A DNA stretch of 64,000 nt from Phaeobacter sp. A36a-5a (GTDB taxonomy: Bacteria > Pseudomonadota > Alphaproteobacteria > Rhodobacterales > Rhodobacteraceae), in assembly GCF_037911135.1 (NCBI RefSeq), contig NZ_JBBLYU010000004.1, positions 248,001-312,000 on the forward strand. The letters run 5' to 3'. The notes beneath the pieces are model-generated. The model did no database searches and was not told the origin of the DNA. It saw only the letters and a list, made by a program, of their open reading frames with translations. Each line of letters begins with the position of its first letter. The stretch's first letter is position 1. The position numbers were made by a program, and so were the translations under genes. Positions 35,739-45,900 of this stretch are shown here, one piece after another.

Positions 35739-36583
35739 GTGCCACTCCAGCTTGACCGGTCGAGCACAGGCAGCGTGTCGCGGGTTTCCTTCATCCGGGG
35801 CACCGCTGCCAGCAGACCTTGGGTATAGGGGTGGCTGGCCTTGTGCAGATCGGCAGCGGCGCAGCTTTCGACCACGCGGCCTGCATTCATCACCATGATC
35901 CGGTCGCAATAGCGCGCCACCAGATTGAGATCATGGCTGATCAGGATCAAGCCCATGCCCTTGTCCCGCACCAGATCGTCAATCAGATCCAGCACCTGCG
36001 CCTGTACCGAGACATCCAGCGCCGAGGTCGGTTCATCCGCGATCAGCAGATCCGGGCGCGGGATCAGCATCATCGCGATCATCACCCGCTGCCCCATGCC
36101 GCCCGAGACCTGATGCGGATACATCTGCGCCACCAGTTCGGGGTCGTTGATGCGCACCGCCTCCAGCATCTCCAGCACGCGGGCGCGGGTGTCGCGGCGG
36201 CTGAGACGTTCGTGGACATCCAGCGCCTCGGCGATCTGTGCGCCGATGGTCATCACCGGATTGAGCGAGAATTTCGGATCCTGCATGATCATTGAAATCC
36301 GCGCGCCGCGGATATTGCGCATCTGGCGTTCGCTGAGTGTTTGCAGCTCCTGCCCCTCCAGCGCCAGCCGGTCCGCCGTCATCTGGCCCGGGCGGCGGAT
36401 CAGCCGCAGGATCGCACGGCCGGTCATGGATTTGCCCGATCCGCTCTCGCCGACGATACCGAGGCGTTCGCGGCCCAATGTGAAGCTCAGCCCCTTGACC
36501 ACCTCTACCCGCCCCTGGGGTGTCGGGAAGCTGACGCGGAGGTTGTCGACCTCCAGCAGGGGTGTGGACGTGGATTGGCTCAT
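35735..36583 (-). CDS. Peptide ABC transporter ATP-binding protein, DppD type
   Basis: This 282-residue ATPase has Walker A GESGSGKSM (Ser then Met in place of the usual Thr), QDPKFSLNPVMTIGAQIAE typical of the Dpp/Opp branch, signature VSGGMGQRVMIAMML (Gly where Gln/Lys is common), Walker B LLIADEPTSALD and LISHDLNLV. Its C-terminus is shortened compared with DppD (about 325). It overlaps the permease gene before it and the second ATPase gene after it by 4 bases each. Confidence 0.92.
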   Translation of the reverse strand: MSQSTSTPLLEVDNLRVSFPTPQGRVEVVKGLSFTLGRERLGIVGESGSGKSMTGRAILRLIRRPGQMTADRLALEGQELQTLSERQMRNIRGARISMIMQDPKFSLNPVMTIGAQIAEALDVHERLSRRDTRARVLEMLEAVRINDPELVAQMYPHQVSGGMGQRVMIAMMLIPRPDLLIADEPTSALDVSVQAQVLDLIDDLVRDKGMGLILISHDLNLVARYCDRIMVMNAGRVVESCAAADLHKASHPYTQGLLAAVPRMKETRDTLPVLDRSSWSGT

Positions 36584-37485
36584 GACTTGCCCCCCTGTTT
36601 GGGGTCCAGCACATCGCGCAACCCGTCACCAAGAAAACAGAAGCCGAGGCTGACAACGATGATGGCAATGCCGGGCATGGTCGCCACCCACCATTGGTCC
36701 AGAATGAACACCCGCCCGCGCGAGATCATCGCGCCCCATTCCGGCAGCGGCGGCTGCGCGCCCAGACCCAGAAACCCAAGACCCGCTGCCGTCAGGATGA
36801 TCCCGGCCATATCCAGCGTCACCCGCACGATCATCGAGGAGGTACAGAGCGGCAGCACGTGGTGCAGGATGACCCGGCTGTGCGAGGCCCCCAGCAGGCG
36901 CGTCGCGGCGATGAATTCAGCGTTGCGGAAGGTCAGCGTTTCGGCCCGTGCGATGCGGGCATAGGCAGGCCATGCGGTGATCGCGATGGCGATGATCGCG
37001 TTTTCGATCCCCGGCCCCAAGGCGGCAACAAAGGCCAGCGCCAGGATCAGCTTGGGCATCGACAGGAAGACGTCCGTTATCCCCATCAGGATCCGGTCGA
37101 TCCAGCCGCCGAAGTAGCCCGAAATCGCCCCGATGATCAGCCCCAGCGGCGCCGAGATCACCGCCACCAGCGCCACGATCATCAGCGTGATGCGCGCGCC
37201 GTAAACCACGCGGGAGAAGATATCGCGCCCCAGCTCATCCGTGCCCATCCAATTGGCCCAGGAGGGCGGCAACAGACGGGAGGACAGGTCCTGCCCCACC
37301 GGGCTATGCGGCGCGATCCAGGGCGCCAGCGCGGCTGCAAGAATGAGGATCGTGATGATCAGTGCCCCCAGCACCGCCAGCGGGTTGCGCATCAGCGCAA
37401 GGATCATGCGATAGGCGCGCCCTGCGGTGGCCTGGGTCCGTGTGGTGGGGGAGTCGTCCAGCAACCAGTCGCGGCTCAGCATCAC
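36580..37485 (-). CDS. Peptide ABC transporter permease, DppC type
   Basis: This 301-residue membrane protein has a first helix at about residues 32-55, a periplasmic loop with HSPVGQDLSSRLLPPSW and MGTDELGRDIFSRVVYGAR (the GTDxLGRD motif of DppC/OppC proteins), and about five further helices. The EAA loop AATRLLGASHSRVILHHVLP contacts the ATPases. It overlaps both neighbours by 4 bases within the dpp-like operon. Confidence 0.93.
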   Translation of the reverse strand: MMLSRDWLLDDSPTTRTQATAGRAYRMILALMRNPLAVLGALIITILILAAALAPWIAPHSPVGQDLSSRLLPPSWANWMGTDELGRDIFSRVVYGARITLMIVALVAVISAPLGLIIGAISGYFGGWIDRILMGITDVFLSMPKLILALAFVAALGPGIENAIIAIAITAWPAYARIARAETLTFRNAEFIAATRLLGASHSRVILHHVLPLCTSSMIVRVTLDMAGIILTAAGLGFLGLGAQPPLPEWGAMISRGRVFILDQWWVATMPGIAIIVVSLGFCFLGDGLRDVLDPKQGGKS

Positions 37486-38525
37486 AGGCTCCTTGGATCA
37501 AGAACCCGGTACAGCACATCCGAGATCTTGTTGATGAAGATGAAGACCGCGCCAATCACCAGCGTCGAGCCAAGCACGGCATTCATATCCGCATTGAGCA
37601 GCGCCACGGTGAGGTAATTGCCGATGCCGGGCCAGCTGAACACCGTCTCAATCATCACCGACCCTTCCAGCAGAGCGGCATAGGAGAGGCCGATTACGGT
37701 GATCAGCGGCACCCGGATCGGTTTGAACCCATGCACCCAGATCACTTTCCATTCCGGCACGCCTTTGACGCGGGCGGTGGTGATGAACTCCTGACTGAGC
37801 TGGTCCAGCATGAAGCTGCGGGTCATACGCGCGATATAGGCGAGGCTGAAAAACCCGAGGATGGCCGCAGGCAGCACCAGATGCGAGAGCGCGTTCCAGA
37901 ACACCTCGGTGTCGCCGACCAGCAGACTGTCCACTAGCAGCAGGCCGGTGACCGGCTCGATCAGCCCATCATAGAAGATATCGACCCGCCCCGGTCCCGC
38001 GACCCAGCCCAGACCCGCATAAAACACCGCCAGACCAACCAGCCCCAGCCAGAAGGCGGGCACCGAATAGCCCAGCAGCGCAAAGACGCGGATGATCTGA
38101 TCGACCCAGGTGCCCTGTCGGGCGGCGGCCCAGACGCCCATGGGCACGCCCATCATCACACCAATCAGTATGCCCAGCGTGGCCATCTCCAGCGTGGCGG
38201 GAAACACCCGCGCGAGGTCGGACACGACGGGCCGGTTGGTGGAGACGGAACGCCCCAGATCGCCCTGAAACACATCGCCCACATAGGATAGGAACTGGAT
38301 CACCAGCGGCCGGTCCAGCCCCATGGCAACCCGCGCCGCGTCATATTGGTCCTGTGTGGCGCGGTCGCCGACCACGGACAGAACCGGATCAATCGGCACC
38401 ACACGGCCAATGAAAAACGTGATCGCCAGAAGCCCGAGAAAGGTCAGCGTCGACACGATGGCAAAACCGGCAAGCCCCTGCCCCCAGCGCAGAATTGCGC
38501 GCCGTCTCTGTGCTGCTCTGGTCAA
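37482..38525 (-). CDS. Peptide ABC transporter permease, DppB type
   Basis: This 347-residue permease is first in the minus-strand operon. It has an N-terminal helix (about 15-38), the DppB-type periplasmic part with GLDRPLVIQFLSYVGDVFQGDLG, and about five more helices, with EFITTARVKGVPEWKVIWVH as the EAA loop. Its start is 165 bases from the XRE-cupin gene, across a shared A/T-rich control region, so divergent coregulation is expected. Confidence 0.93.
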   Translation of the reverse strand: MTRAAQRRRAILRWGQGLAGFAIVSTLTFLGLLAITFFIGRVVPIDPVLSVVGDRATQDQYDAARVAMGLDRPLVIQFLSYVGDVFQGDLGRSVSTNRPVVSDLARVFPATLEMATLGILIGVMMGVPMGVWAAARQGTWVDQIIRVFALLGYSVPAFWLGLVGLAVFYAGLGWVAGPGRVDIFYDGLIEPVTGLLLVDSLLVGDTEVFWNALSHLVLPAAILGFFSLAYIARMTRSFMLDQLSQEFITTARVKGVPEWKVIWVHGFKPIRVPLITVIGLSYAALLEGSVMIETVFSWPGIGNYLTVALLNADMNAVLGSTLVIGAVFIFINKISDVLYRVLDPRSL

Positions 38526-38589
38526 GATATCCTGCCCTCCACATGGTCGATCCGCACCGCATCCGATCGGCGGACGGTCGGCGCGACAC

Positions 38590-38660
38590 CATCAGGAATA
38601 AATATTATTTTTCTCGATAGCAAAATTTTTTTGCTTCACAATAATTTTTTTCCTAAGCTG
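38590..38660. promoter_or_regulatory. A/T-rich divergent control region with palindrome, candidate XRE-cupin operator
   Basis: The region is unlike its GC-rich surroundings. It contains GCAAAATTTTTTTGC at 38620-38634, with arms GCAAAA and TTTTGC, and an AATAATTTTTTT tract just after. It sits between dppB-like and the regulator gene, so both directions may be controlled from here. Confidence 0.55.
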
Positions 38661-38690
38661 CCCGAAGCAAGCCCAAACCGAGAGCCACCG

Positions 38691-39308
38691 ATGACCCCTG
38701 CCAGCCCTGCCGCCAAACCCGCCAAGACCCGCAGCAGCACGGGGCCGATGCTGGGCGCGCTGATCCGCAAGCGGCGCAAGCAGATGGGGCTGACGCTTCA
38801 GGCGCTTGGTGATACCGCCGGGGTGTCGGTGGGCTATCTGAGCCAGGTGGAGCGCGACAACGCCACCCCGACGCTGGGCACGCTGGCGCAGATTGCCGCT
38901 GCGCTGGAGGTGGGGCTGGAGTATTTCATCGCCACGCCCAAGCCGTCGGATGCGCTGACCCGGGCGGCAACGCGCACGCAGTTTTCACTGGCGGGATCGT
39001 CACTCACCTATGAGGCGCTCGGCGCGCAGTTTCCGGGTGCGGAGCTGTCCAGCTACATCCTGCATGTCCCGCCCGGATACGTCTCCGAAGAGGTCAGCCA
39101 CGAGGGCGAAGAGATGCTTTATGTGCTGGAGGGCGAGATCGACCAGTCGCTGGACGGGCAGGTGTTCCGCCTTACCGCCGGCGACAGCCTGCATTACAGC
39201 GGCCTTACCTCACATTCCTGGAGCAATCCGACCGAACAGCCCGCGCGGCTGTTGTGGACCGGCACGCTCAGCGTTTTGCACAGCAAGAATACCCCCAACC
39301 TGCCGTGA
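38691..39308 (+). CDS. XRE-family regulator with C-terminal cupin sensor domain
   Basis: From ATG 38691 the product has 205 residues. An XRE helix-turn-helix occupies about residues 20-78 (LIRKRRKQMGLTLQALGD, VSVGYLSQVERDNATPTL). A cupin domain follows (about 125-200) with EEVSHEGEEMLYVLEGEID and TAGDSLHYSGLTSHSW. Such regulators often bind amino acids, polyamines or related ligands. Its position between the permease operon and the binding-protein gene makes it the likely local regulator of peptide uptake. Confidence 0.92.
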   Translation: MTPASPAAKPAKTRSSTGPMLGALIRKRRKQMGLTLQALGDTAGVSVGYLSQVERDNATPTLGTLAQIAAALEVGLEYFIATPKPSDALTRAATRTQFSLAGSSLTYEALGAQFPGAELSSYILHVPPGYVSEEVSHEGEEMLYVLEGEIDQSLDGQVFRLTAGDSLHYSGLTSHSWSNPTEQPARLLWTGTLSVLHSKNTPNLP

Positions 39309-39376
39309 CCGGGATCGCTCCCCAGTGGGCAGAGCCGATGCGGCAGACAACAAGACATCAAAACAGGGAGACTGAC

Positions 39377-40963
39377 ATGAACCTCGTGAAATCCGCCTTG
39401 CTGGCCAGCGTGATGGCCCTGCCCCTGGCGAGCGGCGCTGTTGCAGATACGCCCGCCAATGCGCTGATCGTGGCGCAGAACATCGACGATATCGTCGCCA
39501 TTGACCCCGCACAGGCCTATGAGTTCACCTCGGGCGAGCTGGTGACCAACCTCTACGACCGGCTGGTGCAATATGACGCCGAGGATCCCACCGTTCTGGC
39601 GCCGGGCCTTGCCAGCGCCTGGGACATCGACGCGGCAGCCAAGACCATCCGCTTTTCTCTGCGCGATGATGCGGTGTTCCACTCGGGCAATCCGGTGCGC
39701 AGCGAGGACGTGGTGTTCTCGCTTGCCCGGGTGATCAAGCTGAACCTGACCCCCGCCTTTATTCTGGCGCAGCTGGGCTGGACGGCGGAGAATGTCGATC
39801 AGATGGTCACCGCAGATGGCAATAGCATCACCATCAAATACGAAGGCGATTTCTCACCCGCCTTTGTCATGAACGTACTGGCCGCCCGCCCCGCCTCGGT
39901 GGTGGACAAAGAGGTGGTGATGGCCAATGCCGTGGACGGCGACATGGGCAATGGCTGGCTGAATGAAAACGCCGCAGGCTCCGGCCCGTTCAAGCTGCAG
40001 GGCTACCGCCCGGCGCAGATGGTGCGGCTGGCGGCAAACCCCGCCTATTTCAAAGGCGCGCCGAAGATGGAGAGCGTCATCATCCGCCATGTGGCCGAGG
40101 CGGCGACGCAGGAACTGCTGCTGGAATCCGGCGATATCGACATGGCCCGCAACCTGACGCCCGATCAGATCCGCGGCTTTGACAGCGACGCCATCAAGGT
40201 GGAGACCTACCCGCAGGCCGCGGTGCATTTCCTGTCCTTCAACCAGAAAACCGACAGTCTGACCGATCCGGCTGTCTGGGAGGCCGCGCGCTATCTGGTG
40301 GATTACAAGGGGATGACCGATACCATCATCAACGGCCAGATGGAGATCCATCAGGCGTTCTGGCCCAAGGGCTTTCCCGGCTCCTACGATGAGACCCCGT
40401 TCGGCTATGACCCGGAGCGGGCCAAGTCCATCCTCAGCGACGCGGGGATCAAATCCCCGATCACCGTCTCGCTGGATGTGATCAACGCAGCCCCCTTTAC
40501 CGATATGGCGCAGTCCCTACAGGCCAGCTTTGCCGACGCGGGGATCAACTTTGAAATCCTCCCCGGCACCGGCAGCCAGGTGATCACCAAATATCGCGAG
40601 CGCAGCCATGAGGCGATGCTGCTCTACTGGGGCCCGGATTTCATGGACCCGCATTCCAACGCCAAGGCCTTTGCCTATAATTCCGACAACTCGGACGACA
40701 GCTATGCGGCGACCACCACCTGGCGCAACGCCTGGGCTGTGCCGGAGGAGATGAACGCCAAGACCAAGGCTGCCCTCACCGAGGCAGATCCTGAAAAACG
40801 GCTGGAGATGTACCGCGAATTGCAGGCCGAGGTACAGCAAAGCTCCCCCATCGTGATCATGTTCCAGGCGGCCTATCAGGTGGCGATGGACGCGGATGTC
40901 TCCGGCTATGTGAACGGTGCGACCTCTGATTTTGTTTTCTACCGTCTGGTGGAAAAGAACTGA
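39377..40963 (+). CDS. Peptide ABC transporter substrate-binding protein, DppA/family 5
   Basis: The start ATG 39377 follows AGGGAG. The 528-residue precursor has a Sec signal peptide (MNLVKSALLASVMALPLAS, cleaved near AVADTP) and no lipobox. Family 5 features are VTNLYDRLVQYD, LAPGLASAWDID, IRFSLRDDAVFHSGNPV and GSGPFKLQGYRP. It would capture oligopeptides in the periplasm for the dpp-like permeases on the other side of the regulator. It is probably co-transcribed with the regulator, 68 bases upstream. Confidence 0.93.
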   Translation: MNLVKSALLASVMALPLASGAVADTPANALIVAQNIDDIVAIDPAQAYEFTSGELVTNLYDRLVQYDAEDPTVLAPGLASAWDIDAAAKTIRFSLRDDAVFHSGNPVRSEDVVFSLARVIKLNLTPAFILAQLGWTAENVDQMVTADGNSITIKYEGDFSPAFVMNVLAARPASVVDKEVVMANAVDGDMGNGWLNENAAGSGPFKLQGYRPAQMVRLAANPAYFKGAPKMESVIIRHVAEAATQELLLESGDIDMARNLTPDQIRGFDSDAIKVETYPQAAVHFLSFNQKTDSLTDPAVWEAARYLVDYKGMTDTIINGQMEIHQAFWPKGFPGSYDETPFGYDPERAKSILSDAGIKSPITVSLDVINAAPFTDMAQSLQASFADAGINFEILPGTGSQVITKYRERSHEAMLLYWGPDFMDPHSNAKAFAYNSDNSDDSYAATTTWRNAWAVPEEMNAKTKAALTEADPEKRLEMYRELQAEVQQSSPIVIMFQAAYQVAMDADVSGYVNGATSDFVFYRLVEKN

Positions 40964-41019
40964 TCCAGGCGCCCCCTGGTGCCTAGGCCTGTCCCCTGCC
41001 TGACGGGGGCAGGCCGCTC

Positions 41020-41053
41020 GGGGCCGGTGCTGACATGAGCCGGCCCCCTTTTT
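41020..41053 (+). terminator. Rho-independent terminator after the peptide binding-protein gene
   Basis: GGGGCCGG, 12-base loop, CCGGCCCC, then CTTTTT. The M24 peptidase gene begins 65 bases later, so read-through or a separate promoter is needed for it. Confidence 0.75.
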
Positions 41054-41118
41054 CCAATGTCGACCGCAATCAAGACGCCCCGCCCCTCACAACCGGGCGC
41101 GCGGCAGGAGCCAGATAG

Positions 41119-42219
41119 ATGACAACGCCCCCCTATGCAGACCGGCTGAACCGGCTGCGTCACCGCATGACAGAAACCGCCACCGATCTGGTGGTGCTAG
41201 GCCCCTCCAGCCATATGATGTGGCTGTCGGGTGTGAACCCCCATGGCGACGAACGCCCGGTGATGCTGATGGTCAGCCAGAGCCATGCGGGATTTCTGAT
41301 GCCGGCGCTTAATGCTGATGCCGCGCGCACGGCAACCGACCTGCCATTTCGCTGCTGGTCGGATGACGAAGGCCCGGATGCGGCCCTTGCCACGCTGCTG
41401 AGCGACTGCGATGCCACAGCTGGCGGCCTGTCGGTGGTGCTGGATGAAACCATGCGCGCCGATTTTGCCCTGCGGGTTTTGGATGCGATGGACGCGCCCA
41501 GCCGCCGCTTTACCGATGATACAGTTGGCCTGCTGCGCGCGATGAAGGACGCCGCAGAATATGACGCGTTGAAGGCCGCGCATCTGTTGAATGATGCCGC
41601 CGTGACCGAAGCGTTCTCCCGTCTCGAAGAAGGCATGAGCGAGCTGGATGTGCAGGCCATCCTGCATGAATATTACAAGGCCCATGGCGCCAGCGCGGAA
41701 TTCACTATCGTCGGCTTTGGCGCCAATGGCGCCTTCCCGCATCACCACACCGGGGACACAAGGCTGAGCCGCGATATGGCTGTGCTGATCGACACGGGAT
41801 GCCGTCTGAATGGCTACCCCTCTGACATGACCCGCTGCGGCTGGTTCGGCACACCGGAAACGGAATATGAGCAGGTGTTCGAAGTGGTCGAGGCCGCGGT
41901 AAAGGCAGCTGTTCAGGCGGCAAAACCCGGCGTTCGCGCCAGTGAGGTCGACCGTGCCGCCCGCGATACCATTGCCGCCGCCGGCTATGGGGCGCAATTC
42001 CTGCATCGCACCGGCCACGGGCTGGGCATCGACGTGCATGAACCGCCCTATATCACCGCGACATCGGAGGTTGAGCTGCGCGCAGGCAATGTGTTCTCGA
42101 TCGAACCGGGGATTTACCTAAAGGACCGTTTTGGCGTGCGTCTGGAGGAGATCGTGATCCTGCGCGAAGATGGCGCCGAGATCCTGTCAGAGATGCCCCG
42201 CAGCATGCAGCGGCGCTGA
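41119..42219 (+). CDS. M24 family Xaa-Pro dipeptidase/aminopeptidase
   Basis: This 366-residue protein has a creatinase-like N-terminal domain (about 1-130) and a pita-bread catalytic domain. The five metal ligands appear in order: Asp in VLIDTGCRLNGYPSDMT (two), His in RTGHGLGIDVHEPP, Glu in FSIEPGIYL and Glu in GVRLEEIVI. The enzyme removes an N-terminal residue before proline, most likely from peptides brought in by the adjacent importer. No signal peptide is seen, so it acts in the cytoplasm. Confidence 0.92.
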   Translation: MTTPPYADRLNRLRHRMTETATDLVVLGPSSHMMWLSGVNPHGDERPVMLMVSQSHAGFLMPALNADAARTATDLPFRCWSDDEGPDAALATLLSDCDATAGGLSVVLDETMRADFALRVLDAMDAPSRRFTDDTVGLLRAMKDAAEYDALKAAHLLNDAAVTEAFSRLEEGMSELDVQAILHEYYKAHGASAEFTIVGFGANGAFPHHHTGDTRLSRDMAVLIDTGCRLNGYPSDMTRCGWFGTPETEYEQVFEVVEAAVKAAVQAAKPGVRASEVDRAARDTIAAAGYGAQFLHRTGHGLGIDVHEPPYITATSEVELRAGNVFSIEPGIYLKDRFGVRLEEIVILREDGAEILSEMPRSMQRR

Positions 42220-42233
42220 CTGATCAGGCTCCG

Positions 42234-42270
42234 AAAAAACGGTCGGCGCCCCGGTTTCTGGTGGCGCCGA
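42234..42270 (-). terminator. Terminator for the single-domain response regulator gene
   Basis: On the minus strand the stem TCGGCGCC, 12-base loop, GGCGCCGA is followed by CCG and a run of six Ts. It begins one base past the stop at 42271. Confidence 0.82.
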
Positions 42271-42678
42271 TCAGACTTCGCTCTCCAGCAGCTCGTCGAT
42301 CAGGGACAGCAGTTCGATTGGTTCAAAGGGTTTGGTCAGCGAAGCCGTGGCCCCAAGATCACGTGACGTGACCAACAGATTCTCCAGCCCCGGGGCTTTG
42401 GTTGCACCGGACATTGAGATAACCGGCGGGATCTTGTGGCCCTCTCGGGCACGCCCCTGCAGGAAGGCAAGCAGGATCACGCCGCCATCCGGCACCGCAC
42501 GGTTGTTTTTCTTTACGATCAGATCGGCGATTACCAGATCGAAGTCATATTCATCGTATTGAGCAATGGCCTGAGTTGCGTCCGCGCAGAAGATCGGGAA
42601 ATGCCCGGCCCGCTCCAGCGAGACCTGCAACAGGTCGGCAAAAACCTCGTCGTCTTCGAGAACCAGAAGATTTGCCAT
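42271..42678 (-). CDS. Single-domain response regulator (receiver only)
   Basis: This 135-residue protein is one receiver domain: acidic pair in VLEDDEVF (Asp9/Asp10), phospho-acceptor Asp52 in LVIADLIV, Ser in VISMSGAT, and Lys in LTKPFEP. There is no output domain, so it would act by protein contact or as a phosphate sink or shuttle. A short insert after Asp52 (KKNNRAVPDGG) is atypical. It is divergent from the hybrid kinase gene 249 bases away, a likely signalling partner. Confidence 0.92.
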   Translation of the reverse strand: MANLLVLEDDEVFADLLQVSLERAGHFPIFCADATQAIAQYDEYDFDLVIADLIVKKNNRAVPDGGVILLAFLQGRAREGHKIPPVISMSGATKAPGLENLLVTSRDLGATASLTKPFEPIELLSLIDELLESEV

Positions 42679-42927
42679 CGCATTCCCTTTTCAAACGGAC
42701 CAGTACCACATAACTGCGCCGAAACGCCGACCGGATTGCTGATGTTTCCCGTGCCGCATCAGTTTTAACGGCCAGCCCGGGATTGATCAATTGTGTTGGC
42801 TGCGACAATTCGTTTTGATTGCAACTGTTGGTCGGTTTGATCCGACATTGCGCCCGGACAGGCGGTAGCCTGACGGCATCGGACCGGCGATATCAGGCGG
42901 GCAGAGGCAAGGCGGAGCGTTCGAGAC

Positions 42928-45900
42928 ATGATCAGACAGGTTTGGCGCGGCGTGGCCTTGCTGGCGGTTCTTGCCATAGCCCCGCCCGTGTGGTCGCAGC
43001 AGGCCCCGGAGCCGTTCCGGATCGGTGTGCTGCCGATCCCGCCTTTCGCGCAGCTGGATCCTGATGCGCAGGCAAACGGGTTCCTGGTTGAGCTCGCCGA
43101 GGAGATCGCGGGCGAACTCGGCACCGGCATCACGCTGGTTCCGCTGTCCACCAGCCGCGAGTTCGTCGAGTCACAGGCCACCGGGCGAACCGATATGATC
43201 GCGGGCATTGCACAGCTGCCCGCACTGCGTGACACCAATGTGTTTTCCCGCAGCATTTCGCGTGAAACCCTGCGCCCGATGGTCCGTATCGCACAGGCGC
43301 AATCCCTCTCGACCACCTCGCTCAGCGGCAGGCGGGTGGGCATCGTGCCCCCGGCTGTCGGATCGGAGCAGCAGGCCTTTCTCGCGCGCAACACGGCCGT
43401 GGAGTTCGAGTCACCCGAGGCCGCAATCATGGCGCTGCTGTCAGAGCGGGTTGACGCCGTGCTGATCCCGGAGCCCGTCGCTTTCAACATCGCGAAACTG
43501 GCGTCCGTTGATGGCCGGGTCAGCTTCCTGAATCCGCCCTTGCGGCAGTTCGAGAGGTTCATCGCCCTGCATCAAAGCCGTGCCGACCTGCTGCCTGACA
43601 TCGAAGCCGCGCTGGACCGGATCGAAGGCGACCGTCGACTAGATAATCTGCTGCGCAAGTATTTTCTGGACATTCCACTGCCCGCCCCCGAGGTGCTTCG
43701 CGTCGGCGTGCGCCACGCGCCGCCCTATCAGGTGATCGAACCGGATGGCAGCTTTTCGGGTTTTGGCATCGAGACCCTACGCGATCTGGCAGGGCGCACC
43801 GGGCTGAAACTGGCATTCCACAGCATCAGCGACGACGACTGGCGGCGTGGGCCGCAGTCGGACACCTACGATATCCTGCCCGCCGCCAGCATCACGACCG
43901 AACGTTCTGCAAGGATGGATTTTGCCCATCCCATCCTGGCCACGGATCAATCCGTATTTACCCGTCCGGCGGATGCCGCAGAGCTGAGGCGGCCCGAGGA
44001 TTTGCAAGGGCGCCGCATCGGCCTGCGCTCAGACAACGCAGCCGCGATCGCGCTGGCAACCGCCAATGGCTGGACCATCGTTGCGATGGCAGAGGCCAGG
44101 GACCTGCTGGCGGCGTTGCAGGATCGGCGGATCGACGCGGTGATCTATCAATCTGACACCCTGCCCCTGGCGGCGGCGCGATGGGGCGATCCTGAGAGCA
44201 TAACCGAGGCGCTCCCCGCGCTGCTGACCACGGAACGCGCTGCCGCGCTGCGCTTTGGTCTGGGCGAAATCCGCGACAAGCTGGATCTGGCCCTGCCGCA
44301 ATATCTGGTGTCCGCCGATTACGCCGAGCTGCGCCGCCAGTATTTTGAACCGGCAGTGTTCTGGACCTCGGACCGGCTTGCGCTGCTGGGCTATGGCCTT
44401 GTGGGCGGTGTTCTGGGCCTGCTGGGTATTCTTGGCACCGGCCAATTGCGCGCCCGACGCCGTACCGCCGCTGAAAAGGCCAGACAAGCCGCCGAGGTGG
44501 CCGAGATCCGCGACGAGCTGGAAACCGTGCTGAATGCCGCCACCAGCGGTATAGTCGCACTGGATCGCGACGGCCAGATCATTCGCATCAACCGCCGCGC
44601 CCGTCGCATGTTGGGGGGTGTCTCGCAACCGGTGCCATTCGCCTGGCCGCAGGATATCTATTTTCTCGACAGTGAAAGCAACACCCCGCTTGAAGACAGC
44701 GCCGACCCGATCCGCCGCGCCCGCTCAGGCCATGTGTTGACCGGCGAAACCCATCTGCTGCGCCGCCACGCCGACAGCGAGGACTATCGCTATGTCCGCG
44801 TCACAAGCGCCGTTCTGGACAATGAGGAACACGGTATCTCGCTGGTTCTGGTGATCGACGATATTTCCCGCGAAGAACGCAACCGACTGGCAAGCGAACG
44901 CAAGAATCGGCTGGATGCCCTCGGCCAGCTCACCGGCGGGATCGCCCATGATTTCAACAATCTGCTGGCCTCCATGCTCTACGCCGTGGAACTGGCGCGC
45001 AACTCCGAGACGCCGGACAGCAGGGCGCGGTTTCTCAACGTTGCAGCTGGCGCAATCGACAAGGGCCGCGCGCTCACAGCTCGGCTGCTGGCTTTTGCCA
45101 AACGTCAGCCGGGGCTTGCCATGGCCAAACCTGTCGATGAGGTTTTTGCAGATTTCGAGGAGCTGATCGGCTCCATGATCGAGGAACGGATCCAGCTCGC
45201 CTGCGATCCGGTTGACCCCGGATTGCGGGTCTATTGTGATCCGGCCCAGCTGGAAACGGCACTGATGAATCTGGTGCTGAACAGCCGGGATGCGATACTG
45301 CACAGCGGTCGCGGTGACAGGATCACCCTGACGGCCCGCGCGGTGCTCTCGACCGACGACGACCTAGACGCAGACCAGCGCGATCATGACAACAGCGCCG
45401 CACCCGGCTCAGAACCCGGCATCTATCGCTACGTGGAACTGTCGGTCACCGACAATGGCCCCGGCATGGACGAGGCAACGGTTGCCCGCTGCACCGACCC
45501 GTTCTTCACCACTAAAGGCAGCGTTGCGGGTACCGGGCTGGGCCTGTCGATGGTCTACGGCTTTGCCCGCAATGCCAATGGTGATCTCAGGATCTATTCC
45601 GAACCCGGCATCGGCACCACCGTGCAAATGATCCTGCCGCGCGGGACCGAACAGGGCGAGCGTGAAGCGCCCGTCAGCGACGGGGCGGCGATCCGCGGCA
45701 ATGGCGAGACCATTCTTCTGGCGGAGGACGAACCCGAGCTGCTGTCGATGATGAGCGGCGTGCTGGAGGAGCTTGGCTATCAGGTGCTTGCGACGTCATC
45801 GGCGCAGCAGGCGCTGGATCTAGCAGGGCGTGAGGCGTCTATTGATCTGCTGCTGACCGATGTGGTGATGCCGGGCTCCATCAGTGGTTTTGAACTGGCC

